64,000 nt of DNA from NCBI GenBank assembly GCA_039033995.1, contig JBCCBP010000001.1, positions 1-64,000 on the forward strand, given 5' to 3'. The first letter of the stretch is position 1, and every line of letters starts with the position of its first letter. The notes below the pieces were generated by a model. That model saw only the letters and a list, made by a program, of their open reading frames with translations, was not told the DNA's origin and did no database searches. Shown here one piece after another: positions 51,905 to 61,634 of this stretch. The stretch is from CALBPI01 sp039033995. GTDB lineage: Bacteria > Pseudomonadota > Gammaproteobacteria > Steroidobacterales > Woeseiaceae. The translations under genes and the position numbers were made by a program.

Positions 51905-53703
51905 GTCTGTTATGTGTCGATGACCTCGGTGTGCGCTTCCGAACGCCGGCGGGCGTTATCGATGCGGTACGCAGTCTGAGTTTCAGACTGGAGAAAGGGG
52001 AATCACTCGCCATCGTCGGGGAGTCCGGGTCGGGCAAAAGTCAGTCGATGGCGGCGATCCTCGGCCTCCTTGCTGAAAATGGCGAAGCGACCGGCAGCGT
52101 GCGTCTCGACGGTCAGGAAATTCTCAATAGCGGTGATCGTGCCTTGCGTCGGATTCGTGGCAGGCGTATTTCGATCGTGTTCCAGGATCCGATGACGTCG
52201 CTGAATCCGTATCTCAGTATTGGTCAGCAACTGGGTCGCGTCTTGATCGAGCAACGTAATTTGACAGCTGATACTGCGCAGGCTGAGGTGATACGGATGC
52301 TCGACGCGGTGCGCTTGCCGGCAGCAAAGACGCGTCTGCAAAGCTTTCCACATGAGTTCTCCGGCGGTATGCGTCAGCGCGTACTGATCGCCGCGGCATT
52401 GCTGTGTCGCCCGGATGTGTTGATAGCGGACGAACCGACCACGGCGCTGGATGTCACTGTCCAGGCAGGCATTCTGCAATTGCTGCGCGAATTGCAGGAG
52501 TCGTTCCATACGGCGCTGGTGATGATCAGTCATGATCTCGCTGTTGTCGCGGGCAGTAGCGACCGGGTGATCGTTATGGATCGCGGCGTCGCGATCGAAG
52601 AGGGTACGACGCGAGACGTGTTTAACCAGCCGCAAACGGCTTGCACGCAAGCGTTGTTGCGCGCCGTGCCACGTCTTGAAGCACCGGCGCCGACAAGACA
52701 CTCGGCCCGCAGCGATGCGCGGCCGCTCATTGATGCGAAGCAATTGTCGGTGCGCTATCCGATGCCGCGACAGGGATTTGGACGACAACGATTTTTCACA
52801 GCGGTGCGCGGTGTCGACCTGACACTGCACGATGGTGAGACGGTCGGTGTTGTAGGAGAGTCCGGCTGTGGCAAGTCGTCTCTCGCACGGGCGCTCGTGA
52901 ATCGCGGCCGTCATCAGGGTGATATCAGTTATCTCGGGCGTGACCTGACGCGCATGCACGGTGACGAGCTGAAGCGCGCACAACGTGACATGCAATTCGT
53001 GTTTCAGGATCCGCTCGGCAGCCTTAATCCGCGCATGACGATTGAGCAGATTGTTGCTGAGCCCGGCGAGATTCACCGCATGGGAGATCGGCATAAGATC
53101 CGGCAGCGGGTGATCGAGTTGCTTGAGCGTGTCGGTTTGGATGAATCGGCGCTAACGCGTTACCCGCACGAGTTTTCAGGTGGCCAGTGCCAGCGCATTT
53201 GTATCGCGCGAGCATTGATGAGCAAGCCGCGCTTGCTGGTGTGTGATGAGGCGGTCAGTGCGCTCGACGTGACGGTGCAGGCATCGATACTCGATCTGTT
53301 AACCGAGCTTCAGCAAGAGCTGTCGCTGGCGATTTTGTTCATTGCGCACGATCTTGCGGTCGTACGACAGGTATCGGATACCCTGCTGGTGATGTACCTC
53401 GGTCGTGTCGTAGAGTGCGGCCCGGCGGAGCAAATCTATCGAACACCGCGTCACCCCTACACGCGCGCTTTGCTCGATGCCGTGCCTGTGCCGGATCCCG
53501 ACATCGAACGCGCGCGGCAGTATCATAATGATGATGTGGCCATTCCGACGCCATGGAATATCGGCCTTGGATGTTCCTATCGAGCGCGGTGTCCGCTGGC
53601 AACAGCGCGCTGCGAACAGGAGCGGCCGGTGCTTGAGGCGTTCGACGATGGACAGCAACACGTGGCCTGTTTTCATGCGGGAGACGTTGCGCTGCAAGAC
53701 TGA
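51901..53703 (+). CDS. Fused oligopeptide ABC ATPase (OppD-OppF in one protein)
   Basis: 600 residues with two ATPase domains. First: Walker A GESGSGKS, signature FSGGMRQRV, Walker B VLIADEPTTALD. Second: GESGCGKS, FSGGQCQRICIARAL, VCDEAVSALD. The C-terminus has the family zinc or iron-sulfur-like tail (CSYRARCPLATARC). Elsewhere OppD and OppF are separate; the fusion resembles the GsiA/YejF arrangement. Confidence 0.93.
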   Translation: MSLLCVDDLGVRFRTPAGVIDAVRSLSFRLEKGESLAIVGESGSGKSQSMAAILGLLAENGEATGSVRLDGQEILNSGDRALRRIRGRRISIVFQDPMTSLNPYLSIGQQLGRVLIEQRNLTADTAQAEVIRMLDAVRLPAAKTRLQSFPHEFSGGMRQRVLIAAALLCRPDVLIADEPTTALDVTVQAGILQLLRELQESFHTALVMISHDLAVVAGSSDRVIVMDRGVAIEEGTTRDVFNQPQTACTQALLRAVPRLEAPAPTRHSARSDARPLIDAKQLSVRYPMPRQGFGRQRFFTAVRGVDLTLHDGETVGVVGESGCGKSSLARALVNRGRHQGDISYLGRDLTRMHGDELKRAQRDMQFVFQDPLGSLNPRMTIEQIVAEPGEIHRMGDRHKIRQRVIELLERVGLDESALTRYPHEFSGGQCQRICIARALMSKPRLLVCDEAVSALDVTVQASILDLLTELQQELSLAILFIAHDLAVVRQVSDTLLVMYLGRVVECGPAEQIYRTPRHPYTRALLDAVPVPDPDIERARQYHNDDVAIPTPWNIGLGCSYRARCPLATARCEQERPVLEAFDDGQQHVACFHAGDVALQD

Positions 53704-53737
53704 CGTCCCGTTCATCGCCGACGCGCCGCCAGCAGCA

Positions 53738-54943
53738 CTAACGATTCTTGGGCATCACAGGCACTGGTAAACCGTTAACGATCGCCGTGCCATCCGCGTA
53801 GGTCATCCGCATTTTGTATAGGCCCGCCTCGGCATCTTTCTCCAGCATGCCCATGCCGCGCACGGTCGTCACAAGGTTACTGGTCGCAGCGAGATCTTCG
53901 ACGCTGGCAATCGGCGCGCTGATGTTTAGTGTGGCCTGCATATCGGTAACGAGATGATCGGTAAACGCATCGATGTCGTTGGTGGCGGGCTGTCGTGCCG
54001 GTGCGAGTGTGACCGCAAGATCGCTCTCGATAGCTCCTGCGTCCCCGATCTGCGACTGCTGCCAGACGATCTCCGGTGTGTTGCTGAGCGCCGTTTGGAG
54101 TGTTGTCAGATGTGCAGCCACGAGATCGCGCGGCGTGATCGGCGCAACGCGCGTTCTGGCTTCGTCGATCATCCGATGTAGCCCGGGCAATGCGGCATTG
54201 TTGAGATTCTCCAGCGCAAAATCCCCAGCAATCATTTGTGCTGATTCGGCGATGCGATTCCTAAAGGTATAGTCGACCTGCAATGCGGTATTGGCGCTTC
54301 CCGTTTCGGTTTGCGCGGAAAGATCCAGCCCCTCGATGTCGAGGGCGGTAGCGCCTTCGGGTGTGATGGCTTGCAGCATCGGCGTGCGAATTTCGGCGTG
54401 GATCTCACTGAGATCCGGTCGCACTGACAGCCTGCCTTCGAGATCTGCCCAGCGGATCGCCTGGCCGTTTTCGTTGACCATACTGGCCCCTGCCGCGCGC
54501 CAGTCCACCTGAAGCGTCCCCGTCAGGCCGATATGCGTCATTGTTTGTGCAGGCAGCTGAATGACGCCGTTGCTGCCGGTGTCCAATGCAAACACCGATT
54601 CGGCCTTCGCGATGGCCGGGCGCAGGAAGCCGACCAATGGGCCGTGCTGGATGGCGTTGGCAACGATCAGTGACGGCTGGTCACCGAAGCCACCGAAAGC
54701 GCCGATCAGCTGCTTCACTTGCGGTGGTGCATTGTCACTGACGAGAAACCGGTACTCGCTGACAGCGCCAAACCAGCCACGTTCGTAGTCGAGGCCGATC
54801 AATTCCACCCAGGGCGGCAGCCCGCTCGTCAGCTGCTCACGGCTTTCCAGCGTGGTTTTTTCCAGTTGCATGCCGACGAGCAGTGGCCCGCCGAGTGCGA
54901 CGATCAGCGCCAGCACCGACAACAACATCAGTATTTTTCTCAT
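53738..54943 (-). CDS. DUF945 family protein (YdgA-like)
   Basis: 401 residues. N-terminal signal anchor (ILMLLSVLALIVALGGPLLVG), then a long extracytoplasmic beta-rich region of DUF945 type (ELIGLDYERGWFGAVSEY near the start). Periplasmic or membrane-linked, function unknown. It converges on the opp operon. Confidence 0.8.
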   Translation of the reverse strand: MRKILMLLSVLALIVALGGPLLVGMQLEKTTLESREQLTSGLPPWVELIGLDYERGWFGAVSEYRFLVSDNAPPQVKQLIGAFGGFGDQPSLIVANAIQHGPLVGFLRPAIAKAESVFALDTGSNGVIQLPAQTMTHIGLTGTLQVDWRAAGASMVNENGQAIRWADLEGRLSVRPDLSEIHAEIRTPMLQAITPEGATALDIEGLDLSAQTETGSANTALQVDYTFRNRIAESAQMIAGDFALENLNNAALPGLHRMIDEARTRVAPITPRDLVAAHLTTLQTALSNTPEIVWQQSQIGDAGAIESDLAVTLAPARQPATNDIDAFTDHLVTDMQATLNISAPIASVEDLAATSNLVTTVRGMGMLEKDAEAGLYKMRMTYADGTAIVNGLPVPVMPKNR

Positions 54944-55141
54944 TACAGCAGCTTCCTGTGGTTCGACAGTGAATGTACGCGACCCGGCGGGTCAGGTCTA
55001 ACGGCAAACGATGGCCTGCGGCTGTGACGGCGTTCTGGAAATCACCTTGGCGAACGCATACCATACGCGCTGATATCGGGCGGCGCCTCTTAGCGCCGAA
55101 AGTGTGTCGCCGTAGACACACGCATCAATGCGGACAACATC

Positions 55142-55795
55142 ATGACAAATAGATTCAAGCCTTTGCGGTGGTTGCAGCTCATGGCAGTGGCAGCGTGCCT
55201 TGCGATAACGACACCGGCGATCGCCGAGGGAGACATAGAATCCGGTAAGGTCCTCGCCTACACCTGTCTGGGCTGTCATGGCATTGAGGGTTATCGCAAC
55301 CCGTATCCGTCTTATCGTGTACCGCGTCTTGGTGGTCAGCACGCGGCCTACATCGAAATCGCTTTGAAAGCCTACCGCTCAGGTGAGCGCTCTCACGCAA
55401 CGATGCAGGCCCAGGCCGGCTCTTTGTCAGACCAGGATATCGCTGACATCGCAGCGTATTTCGCCAGCAAAGGTGAGGCGAATGACGGCCCGGTTGTGAC
55501 CAGCGGCGTCGCCGAAGGTAAGGAAAAATCGGCGACCTGTGTTGCTTGCCATGGTGAAAAGGGTCTCAGCGTCAACGAGATCTGGCCAAACCTGGCTGGC
55601 CAGCACGAGGACTATTTGGCCAATGCGTTACGCCAGTATCGTCTGGCCAACGCTGAGGAGACCAACGGCGAATACCAGCGCAACAATGCGGTAATGGCCG
55701 GACTGGCCTCCGTATTGACCGATGAGGACATCGAAGCCCTCGCCGCTTACTTTGCCGCGCAAGACGGTCTCTATACCTCGAAACACGACAAGTAA
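55142..55795 (+). CDS. Cytochrome c4 family diheme protein
   Basis: 217 residues. Signal peptide (LMAVAACLAITTPAIA) and two class I cytochrome c domains, each with a CxxCH heme site (CLGCHG, CVACHG) and a later methionine ligand (MQAQAGSLSDQDIADIAAYF, MAGLASVLTDEDIEALAAYF). Periplasmic electron carrier to cytochrome oxidase. Confidence 0.93.
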   Translation: MTNRFKPLRWLQLMAVAACLAITTPAIAEGDIESGKVLAYTCLGCHGIEGYRNPYPSYRVPRLGGQHAAYIEIALKAYRSGERSHATMQAQAGSLSDQDIADIAAYFASKGEANDGPVVTSGVAEGKEKSATCVACHGEKGLSVNEIWPNLAGQHEDYLANALRQYRLANAEETNGEYQRNNAVMAGLASVLTDEDIEALAAYFAAQDGLYTSKHDK

Positions 55796-55813
55796 TCGTC
55801 GTCGCAACACCGA

Positions 55814-57349
55814 CTAGTCGCCACGCAATGCGCTGGCGCGCTGGTTGATCGCATCCAGGTGTTCCGGCTCCCATCGGTCGAGGTTTTTGAGCACCATGTT
55901 CATTCGCGGCGAGCCGCTCAACGCCTTGCGGTGGCGATGCATAAAGTCCCAATACAAGGTGTTGAACGGACAGGCGTTGTCGCCGGCGCGTTCTTTCACA
56001 TCGTATTGGCAGCCTTTGCAATAGTTGCTCATTCGATTGATATAGGCGCCGCTCGCGACATACGGCTTGCTGCCGACCACACCACCGTCACCGTGCAGCG
56101 CCATGCCGAGCGTGTTGGGTAACTCGACCCACTCGACAGCATCGACATAGATGCCGAGGTACCAGTCGCAGACCGCCTGCGGCAGCAGCCCGGCAAGCGT
56201 CGCATAATTGCCGATGACCATCAGGCGCTGTATGTGATGCGCGTAGCCGTTTTGCAGTGTATCGCCGATGGACTGTCGCAGGCAGTTCATGTCTGTTTTG
56301 GCGTCCCAGAACCATTCGGGTAGCGCGTGTTGATGATCGAAATGGTTGAGCGATTTGTAGCCTGGCATCTTCAACCAGTAAACGCCCCGGATAAACTCGC
56401 GCCAGCCAATGATCTGACGTACGAAGCCTTCGACCGCGGCGAGCGGCGCCGCATCGGGATTGCGTTCGTAGGCAACGACAGCGGCCTCAACAACCTCGCG
56501 CGGGTTCAGGAGCTTCAGGTTCAACGCCGATGAGATCAGCGCGTGGTAGAGAAACGGCTCGCCGCTCCACATGGCATCCTGATAGCGGCCGTAGCCGACA
56601 AATCGTTCTTCGATAAATCGATTCAGCGCCTCCAGCGCTTGCTCGCGTGTCACCGGCCAGAAGAAATTGTCGGTGCTGCCCGGTGCATCGGGAAATGCGG
56701 TGTTCACATCGGCAATGACCGCTTCGGTGATGTCATCCACAGCAAAGCGCGGCGGCTCCGGCAGCATCCCTGGCCCCTTGGCGGGGAATGACTTGCGATT
56801 GTCTTTATCGAAATTCCACGCACCGCCGACGGGGTCGTCCCCGTCCATCAGAATATCGTGCCGCTTGCGTTCGGCGCGGTAGAAGTACTCCATCGTCAGT
56901 TGTTTGCGGTCTTTGGCCCAAGCCCGAAACGTGTCCGCATCGCAGAGAAAATGATCGTCGTCGAACCAGCGCAGTGCGATGTCCCGCTCGGCCGCGAAAT
57001 CAGCGAGCGCCTGTTTCAGGCGCCACTCTCCGGGTTCAACCGCCCACAAGCTCTGGCAGGGGTACTCATCCAGTGTGGCGGCAATGCCGTCAATAATCTG
57101 CTGACGCTCTGCGCTGAGCTCGTGGTAACGCACCGTCCAGTTCTGCTCGCGACAGTGCTGCGCGTAATGGCGCATCGCGGACAGGAACACGGTGGTACGG
57201 TGTTTGTGACTGGCGACATGACTGCCTTCGTCGAGTGCCTCGACCATAACGATGGCATCCTGCTCCGGGTCGGCAGACCGCAACGCTGGATGTTCATGAT
57301 CGAGTTGATCGCCCAGTATGATGATCAGGTGGCGACATTGGTTCGACAC
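55814..57349 (-). CDS. Iron-sulfur bacterial cryptochrome/photolyase (FeS-BCP)
   Basis: 511 residues from GTG 57349, which has AAGGA eight bases upstream; a longer frame lacks support. N-terminal LIIILGDQLDHEHPAL is typical of the photolyase-related protein family. The catalytic FAD domain follows, and the C-terminal YCKGCQYDVKERAGDNACPFN-like region (split over about 24 residues), with the earlier NCLRQS cysteine, supplies the four cysteines of the [4Fe-4S] cluster. It repairs (6-4) photoproducts in its known relatives. Confidence 0.9.
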   Translation of the reverse strand: MSNQCRHLIIILGDQLDHEHPALRSADPEQDAIVMVEALDEGSHVASHKHRTTVFLSAMRHYAQHCREQNWTVRYHELSAERQQIIDGIAATLDEYPCQSLWAVEPGEWRLKQALADFAAERDIALRWFDDDHFLCDADTFRAWAKDRKQLTMEYFYRAERKRHDILMDGDDPVGGAWNFDKDNRKSFPAKGPGMLPEPPRFAVDDITEAVIADVNTAFPDAPGSTDNFFWPVTREQALEALNRFIEERFVGYGRYQDAMWSGEPFLYHALISSALNLKLLNPREVVEAAVVAYERNPDAAPLAAVEGFVRQIIGWREFIRGVYWLKMPGYKSLNHFDHQHALPEWFWDAKTDMNCLRQSIGDTLQNGYAHHIQRLMVIGNYATLAGLLPQAVCDWYLGIYVDAVEWVELPNTLGMALHGDGGVVGSKPYVASGAYINRMSNYCKGCQYDVKERAGDNACPFNTLYWDFMHRHRKALSGSPRMNMVLKNLDRWEPEHLDAINQRASALRGD

Positions 57350-57430
57350 TAAAGAGTCCTTGGTTGATGCTCGACAGGATCTGCCGCTTGCGACACACTC
57401 GCAAACCTGTGTAGCAGATCCGTATCGCTG

Positions 57431-58417
57431 ATGACGACCGAATTCGCCGCTGCCGCAAGAATAGATGCCTGCGGCCACGACATCTATGCCATCGATACGC
57501 ACTACGTGCGTGCCGGGCTCGACGCCAGCCATTTGTTGTTGGCGGATGGCGAGGCCGCATTTGTCGATACCGGCGTCAATAGCAGCGTAGCGGGTTTGCT
57601 ATCCGCCCTGCAGACGCTCAACGTCGCGCCGCAGGCGGTCCGGTGGGTGTTTCTGACCCACATTCACCTCGATCATGCGGGGGGTGCCGGGCGCCTGATG
57701 GCCGCGTTGCCCAACGCGACGGCGGTCATCCATCCGCGCGGTGCGCCGCATATGGCTGCGCCGGAAAAGCTGATCGCTGGTGCGCGTGCAGTCTACGGGG
57801 AACCCCTGTTCACGAAACTGTACGGTGACATCGAGCCGATCGATGCAGCGCGTATTCATGTGCCCGAAGACGGCGAGCGCATTCCGTTCGGCGGGCGTGC
57901 ACTGGAGGTGTTGTTCACGGAAGGGCACGCGCGTCATCACTATTGCCTGCATGATGCCCAGTCACAGGCGGTGTTTACGGGCGACAGTTTCGGCATCTCC
58001 TACCGCGTGTTTGATACCAAGGCGGGCGCGTTCGCGTTTCCGACCACAACACCCGTCCACTTCGACCCGGTTGCAGCACATGCATCGATTGACAAGATTG
58101 TGGCGACCGGCGCGCGTTTCGCGTTGCTGACGCACTACAGCCGTGTCGACCGGTTGCCGCAGATCGCAGCGCAGTTGCACGAAGACATCAACCGCTTTGT
58201 CGCGATCACCGAACAATGGGCAGGCGATGAGCAATGCGAGCAACGGATGAGCGAGGCGCTGACCGAACACCTGAACCGGCGCCTCGATGCGCATGGCGTC
58301 ACAGTGGCGCCTAATCTGCGTGACACCTGGCTCGCGATGGATGTGCGGTTGAATGTGCAGGGGTTAATGCACTGGCAGAGCCTGCGGCGCCGAGGGTCAA
58401 AACGCAACAAACCCTAA
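57431..58417 (+). CDS. Metallo-beta-lactamase-fold hydrolase
   Basis: 328 residues. The zinc-binding motif is THIHLDHAGG at about 76-85, with GHARHHYCLHD and FTGDSFGISY supplying further ligands. A glyoxalase II-like or lactonase-like hydrolase of unknown substrate. Cytoplasmic; divergent from the photolyase gene. The C-terminus is lysine/arginine-rich. Confidence 0.85.
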   Translation: MTTEFAAAARIDACGHDIYAIDTHYVRAGLDASHLLLADGEAAFVDTGVNSSVAGLLSALQTLNVAPQAVRWVFLTHIHLDHAGGAGRLMAALPNATAVIHPRGAPHMAAPEKLIAGARAVYGEPLFTKLYGDIEPIDAARIHVPEDGERIPFGGRALEVLFTEGHARHHYCLHDAQSQAVFTGDSFGISYRVFDTKAGAFAFPTTTPVHFDPVAAHASIDKIVATGARFALLTHYSRVDRLPQIAAQLHEDINRFVAITEQWAGDEQCEQRMSEALTEHLNRRLDAHGVTVAPNLRDTWLAMDVRLNVQGLMHWQSLRRRGSKRNKP

Positions 58418-58593
58418 AGACGCGCCTAACACGCTAAAAAGCGCTGTAAACAAGCGTTAACATTTGTTTGCTAAGGCAAAAAAACAACAGTTTTCGGTTG
58501 AGCAATCCGTCCTTTACCCTCACAATACGCAGGAATAAGAGCAGCGCAGGATAGCGTTGCCATCCAATCGGTAGCCTTTTTGGGAGAAACACA
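58418..58593 (+). promoter_or_regulatory. Upstream region of the OmpA-family gene
   Basis: AT-rich upstream stretch with TTGTTT- and TTTGC-like tracts, and a GGGAG ribosome binding site at 58580. No clear -35/-10 pair can be fixed. Confidence 0.35.
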
Positions 58594-59850
58594 ATGCCGA
58601 CCCGTATCCTGAAGCGCTCTTGGTTAGCGCTCGCAACGCTGGCACTGGCCGCACCTGCTCTGGCAGGCGACGGCGAAGGCCAGATTTATGTGACACCGGC
58701 GTGGGAATTTGTCGACGATGACAAAGACCGCAACGTCGAAGATACCAACGCCGCATCGATCACTGTGGGTTACGCCTACACCGATCGCTGGAACGTTGAG
58801 GCTTTCGCCCACACGGCAAGCTTCAGTGGTTTGGGTGTTAATGGCCAGGACCACCTAGAACTCGGTTTGAACGGCCTGGCGGTCTTTAAGCGCGATTCAA
58901 TGATTTCGCCATTCCTGTTGGCGGGTATCAGTAATCTCGGTAAAGATTTTGACAACGGTAATGATGACGACCTGCTGAACGCCAGCGTCGGTGCTGGTGT
59001 ATTTCTGAGCACGTCTGATCGTTTCGCTTTCCGCTTGCAGTATCGTCATCGTGCGGAACTCGGTGGCACCGAGTTCGCCGACAACATCTACAGCGTCGGC
59101 TTGCAGTTCGCTTTTGGTGACGCCAAGAGCAAGATCATCGACACCGATGGTGACGGCGTTGCCGATATGGCCGATCAGTGTCCGAACACGCCGGCCGGCA
59201 TTCAGGTCGACAGCCGTGGTTGCGAACTGGACAGCGATGGTGATGGCGTCGTCGACAGCAAAGACGAGTGCCCATCAACGCCGCGTGGTGATCGTGTCGA
59301 TGCCAAAGGTTGCACAATCGTCGTAGACAGCGATGGCGATGGCGTTGCTGACGGCCAGGACCAGTGCCCGAACACACCGGCTGGCGCTTCGGTTGATGCC
59401 CGCGGTTGTGAGCTGGACAGCGATGGTGATAGCGTCGTCGACAGCAAAGACGCATGCCCGAATACAACGGCGGGTGTCCGCGTTGATGTCCGCGGTTGCG
59501 AGATCAAGGACATCATCGAATTGCGTGGGGTGAACTTCGAGTCGAACTCGGATCGCCTGTTGCCGACGGCAACCGAGCGTCTGAATCGTGCGGCAGCGAC
59601 ATTGCGTAAGAACTCTGATCTGGTCGTGGAAGTTGCTGGTCACACCGACAGTGACGGTGCAGCAGCGTACAACGAGAGCCTGTCCGAGCGACGTGCCCGT
59701 GCCGTACGTAACTTCCTCGTCAACGCTGGCGCCAACGGTGACAATCTGAGCGTCCGCGGCTACGGTGAAGCCAACCCGATTGCAGACAATGGTTCTGCCG
59801 AAGGTAAAGCGGCCAACCGTCGCGTCGAACTCAGAATTCTGAATCGCTAA
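58594..59850 (+). CDS. OmpA-family porin with thrombospondin type 3 repeats
   Basis: 418 residues. Signal peptide ending near PALAGD, an eight-stranded beta-barrel (about 25-175), four calcium-binding DxDxDG-type repeats (DTDGDGVADMADQCP, DSDGDGVVDSKDECP and so on) with cysteine pairs, and a C-terminal OmpA peptidoglycan-binding domain (VEVAGHTDSDGAAAYNESLS, RGYGEANPI). The layout matches OprF-type major outer membrane proteins. Followed by a strong terminator. Confidence 0.93.
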   Translation: MPTRILKRSWLALATLALAAPALAGDGEGQIYVTPAWEFVDDDKDRNVEDTNAASITVGYAYTDRWNVEAFAHTASFSGLGVNGQDHLELGLNGLAVFKRDSMISPFLLAGISNLGKDFDNGNDDDLLNASVGAGVFLSTSDRFAFRLQYRHRAELGGTEFADNIYSVGLQFAFGDAKSKIIDTDGDGVADMADQCPNTPAGIQVDSRGCELDSDGDGVVDSKDECPSTPRGDRVDAKGCTIVVDSDGDGVADGQDQCPNTPAGASVDARGCELDSDGDSVVDSKDACPNTTAGVRVDVRGCEIKDIIELRGVNFESNSDRLLPTATERLNRAAATLRKNSDLVVEVAGHTDSDGAAAYNESLSERRARAVRNFLVNAGANGDNLSVRGYGEANPIADNGSAEGKAANRRVELRILNR

Positions 59851-59866
59851 GCGATTCCTGAGCTCC

Positions 59867-59904
59867 AGCCCCGGCAAGCCAAGTGTTTGCCGGGGCTTTT
59901 TTTT
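59867..59904 (+). terminator. Rho-independent terminator of the OmpA-family gene
   Basis: The stem AGCCCCGGCAA / TTTGCCGGGGCT encloses a 7-8 base loop and is followed by eight T. A strong intrinsic terminator 16 bases after the stop codon. Confidence 0.92.
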
Positions 59905-59942
59905 GACCATGGATGGTCTTATGTCGCGTAGGCCATGGATGG

Positions 59943-60017
59943 CCGAGAGCGACGCCTCAACGCTGTTGCGACAATGAATGTTGACGTCCGAGAGCGGCGC
60001 CTGAACGCTATCGCGAC
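59943..60017. repeat. Degenerate 30-bp tandem repeat
   Basis: Two copies, 59943-59972 and 59988-60017, share CCGAGAGCGNCGCCT and AACGCTNTNGCGAC with four differences. They lie in the gap before rsmG and do not encode a protein; role unknown. Confidence 0.6.
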
Positions 60018-60144
60018 GTTAGCAGTCATGCATGTCCGGGAATGTTGCCTAACCGCTGTGGGTGCGCCCTATTCTCCAATTCGAGTTCATCGACTGGCCA
60101 GCCTCTGCTAAACTCGCGCGCCGCATTGAGGAACCCGCTCCAGC

Positions 60145-60813
60145 ATGACCCGACCCGCAACACCACAACAAGCGCTCGCCGATGGCGTCGCCGCGTTGTC
60201 GCTGTCGGTCTCGGCCGAGCAGCAGTCGCAGTTGCTGGAGTTGATCGCGTTGCTGGCGAAGTGGTCGCGGGCTTACAACCTGACGGCGATCACCGATCAG
60301 CATGAGATGGTCAGCAAACACCTGCTCGACAGTCTTTCGATCGCCCCGTTTGTGCAAGGCACGCGGGCGCTGGATGTGGGCACGGGTGCCGGTTTCCCCG
60401 GTCTGCCATTGGCTATCATCCAGCCTGATCGTGATTGGGTGTTGCTCGACAGCAATGCCAAGAAACTGCGTTTCATCGATCATGTGACGCTGACACTGGG
60501 TATACATAATGTATCGACTGTGCACGCGCGCGCCGAATCCTATGCTGCTGAGCACGCCTTTGATACGGTCGTTTGCCGCGCATTCACCGCATTGGATCGC
60601 TTCGCAGCGATGGCCCAGCACCTATTGGCCAGCGATGGCCTGCTACTGGCTATGAAAGGTCGCGCTGAAACCGAGACATTTGATGATCCGGCGCAACAGT
60701 GGTCGGTTGAAAACCATCCACTAGTGGTACCCTTGTTAGACGAGGAAAGACATCTGATCGCATTGCGGCGCCATCGCCCAGTGCCGGTCTACGACGAGCA
60801 GAGAATGACATGA
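60145..60813 (+). CDS. rsmG: 16S rRNA (guanine(527)-N7)-methyltransferase
   Basis: 222 residues. Family features: KWSRAYNLTAITDQHEMVSK, the SAM-binding DVGTGAGFPGLPLAI and DSNAKKLRF. Follows a 300-base gap after the OmpA gene rather than mnmG. Overlaps parA by four bases. Confidence 0.96.
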   Translation: MTRPATPQQALADGVAALSLSVSAEQQSQLLELIALLAKWSRAYNLTAITDQHEMVSKHLLDSLSIAPFVQGTRALDVGTGAGFPGLPLAIIQPDRDWVLLDSNAKKLRFIDHVTLTLGIHNVSTVHARAESYAAEHAFDTVVCRAFTALDRFAAMAQHLLASDGLLLAMKGRAETETFDDPAQQWSVENHPLVVPLLDEERHLIALRRHRPVPVYDEQRMT

Positions 60814-61607
60814 CCAGAGTGATTGCGGTGGCAAATCAGAAGGGCGGCGTGGGTAAAACCACGACGAGCGTCAATCTTGCTGCGTCGCTGGCCGCGACTC
60901 AGCGTCGTGTGCTACTGGTTGATATCGATCCACAGGGCAACGCCACGATGGGCTCTGGCATCGACAAAATGAGTCTCGAGCGCACTGCTTGTGATGTACT
61001 GCTCGGCGACTGTAGTGCCGCCGACGCGATTGTGGCGGCGCCCGATAGCGATTTCGCGGTATTGCCGGGCAATGACGACCTGACCCTCGCCGAGGTGCAG
61101 CTGTTGCAGGAAATCGGTCGCGAGATGCGACTGCGCAAGGCGCTGCAGCCTGTGCTGGGCCTGTACGATTTCGTACTGATCGACTGTCCGCCGTCGATCA
61201 ACATGCTAACGGTCAACGCATTGACTGCGGCTGACGGCGTATTGATCCCGATGCAGTGCGAGTATTATGCACTGGAGGGTTTGACCGCACTGTTGACGAC
61301 GATCGATCAAGTACGCGGCAGCGTCAACGAACACCTCGAGATCTACGGTCTGCTGCGCACGATGTTCGATCCGCGAAACAATCTGGCCAACGATGTCTCA
61401 GCCCAGTTGCATGAGCATTTTGGTGACAAAGTGTATCGAACGATCATTCCGCGAAACGTCCGGTTGGCTGAGGCCCCGAGTTTTGGCCGTCCCGTGTTAT
61501 TGCATGATCGTCATTCGCGAGGTGCGCTCGCCTATCTGGCATTGGCGGGCGAGATCATTCGCCGCGAAGAAGCACTGGATGCCGTAAGGCAGCAAACCGT
61601 TTCCTGA
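60810..61607 (+). CDS. parA: Chromosome partitioning ATPase ParA
   Basis: 265 residues. Deviant Walker A KGGVGKTT at the N-terminus, Walker A' LLVDIDPQGNATMG, and DLTLAEVQLLQEIGREMRLR. Acts with ParB on the parS sites near recF to segregate the origin region. ATG overlaps the rsmG stop. Confidence 0.96.
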   Translation: MTRVIAVANQKGGVGKTTTSVNLAASLAATQRRVLLVDIDPQGNATMGSGIDKMSLERTACDVLLGDCSAADAIVAAPDSDFAVLPGNDDLTLAEVQLLQEIGREMRLRKALQPVLGLYDFVLIDCPPSINMLTVNALTAADGVLIPMQCEYYALEGLTALLTTIDQVRGSVNEHLEIYGLLRTMFDPRNNLANDVSAQLHEHFGDKVYRTIIPRNVRLAEAPSFGRPVLLHDRHSRGALAYLALAGEIIRREEALDAVRQQTVS

Positions 61608-61634
61608 GCGTGAAACGGCCTTAACTAGGAACAG

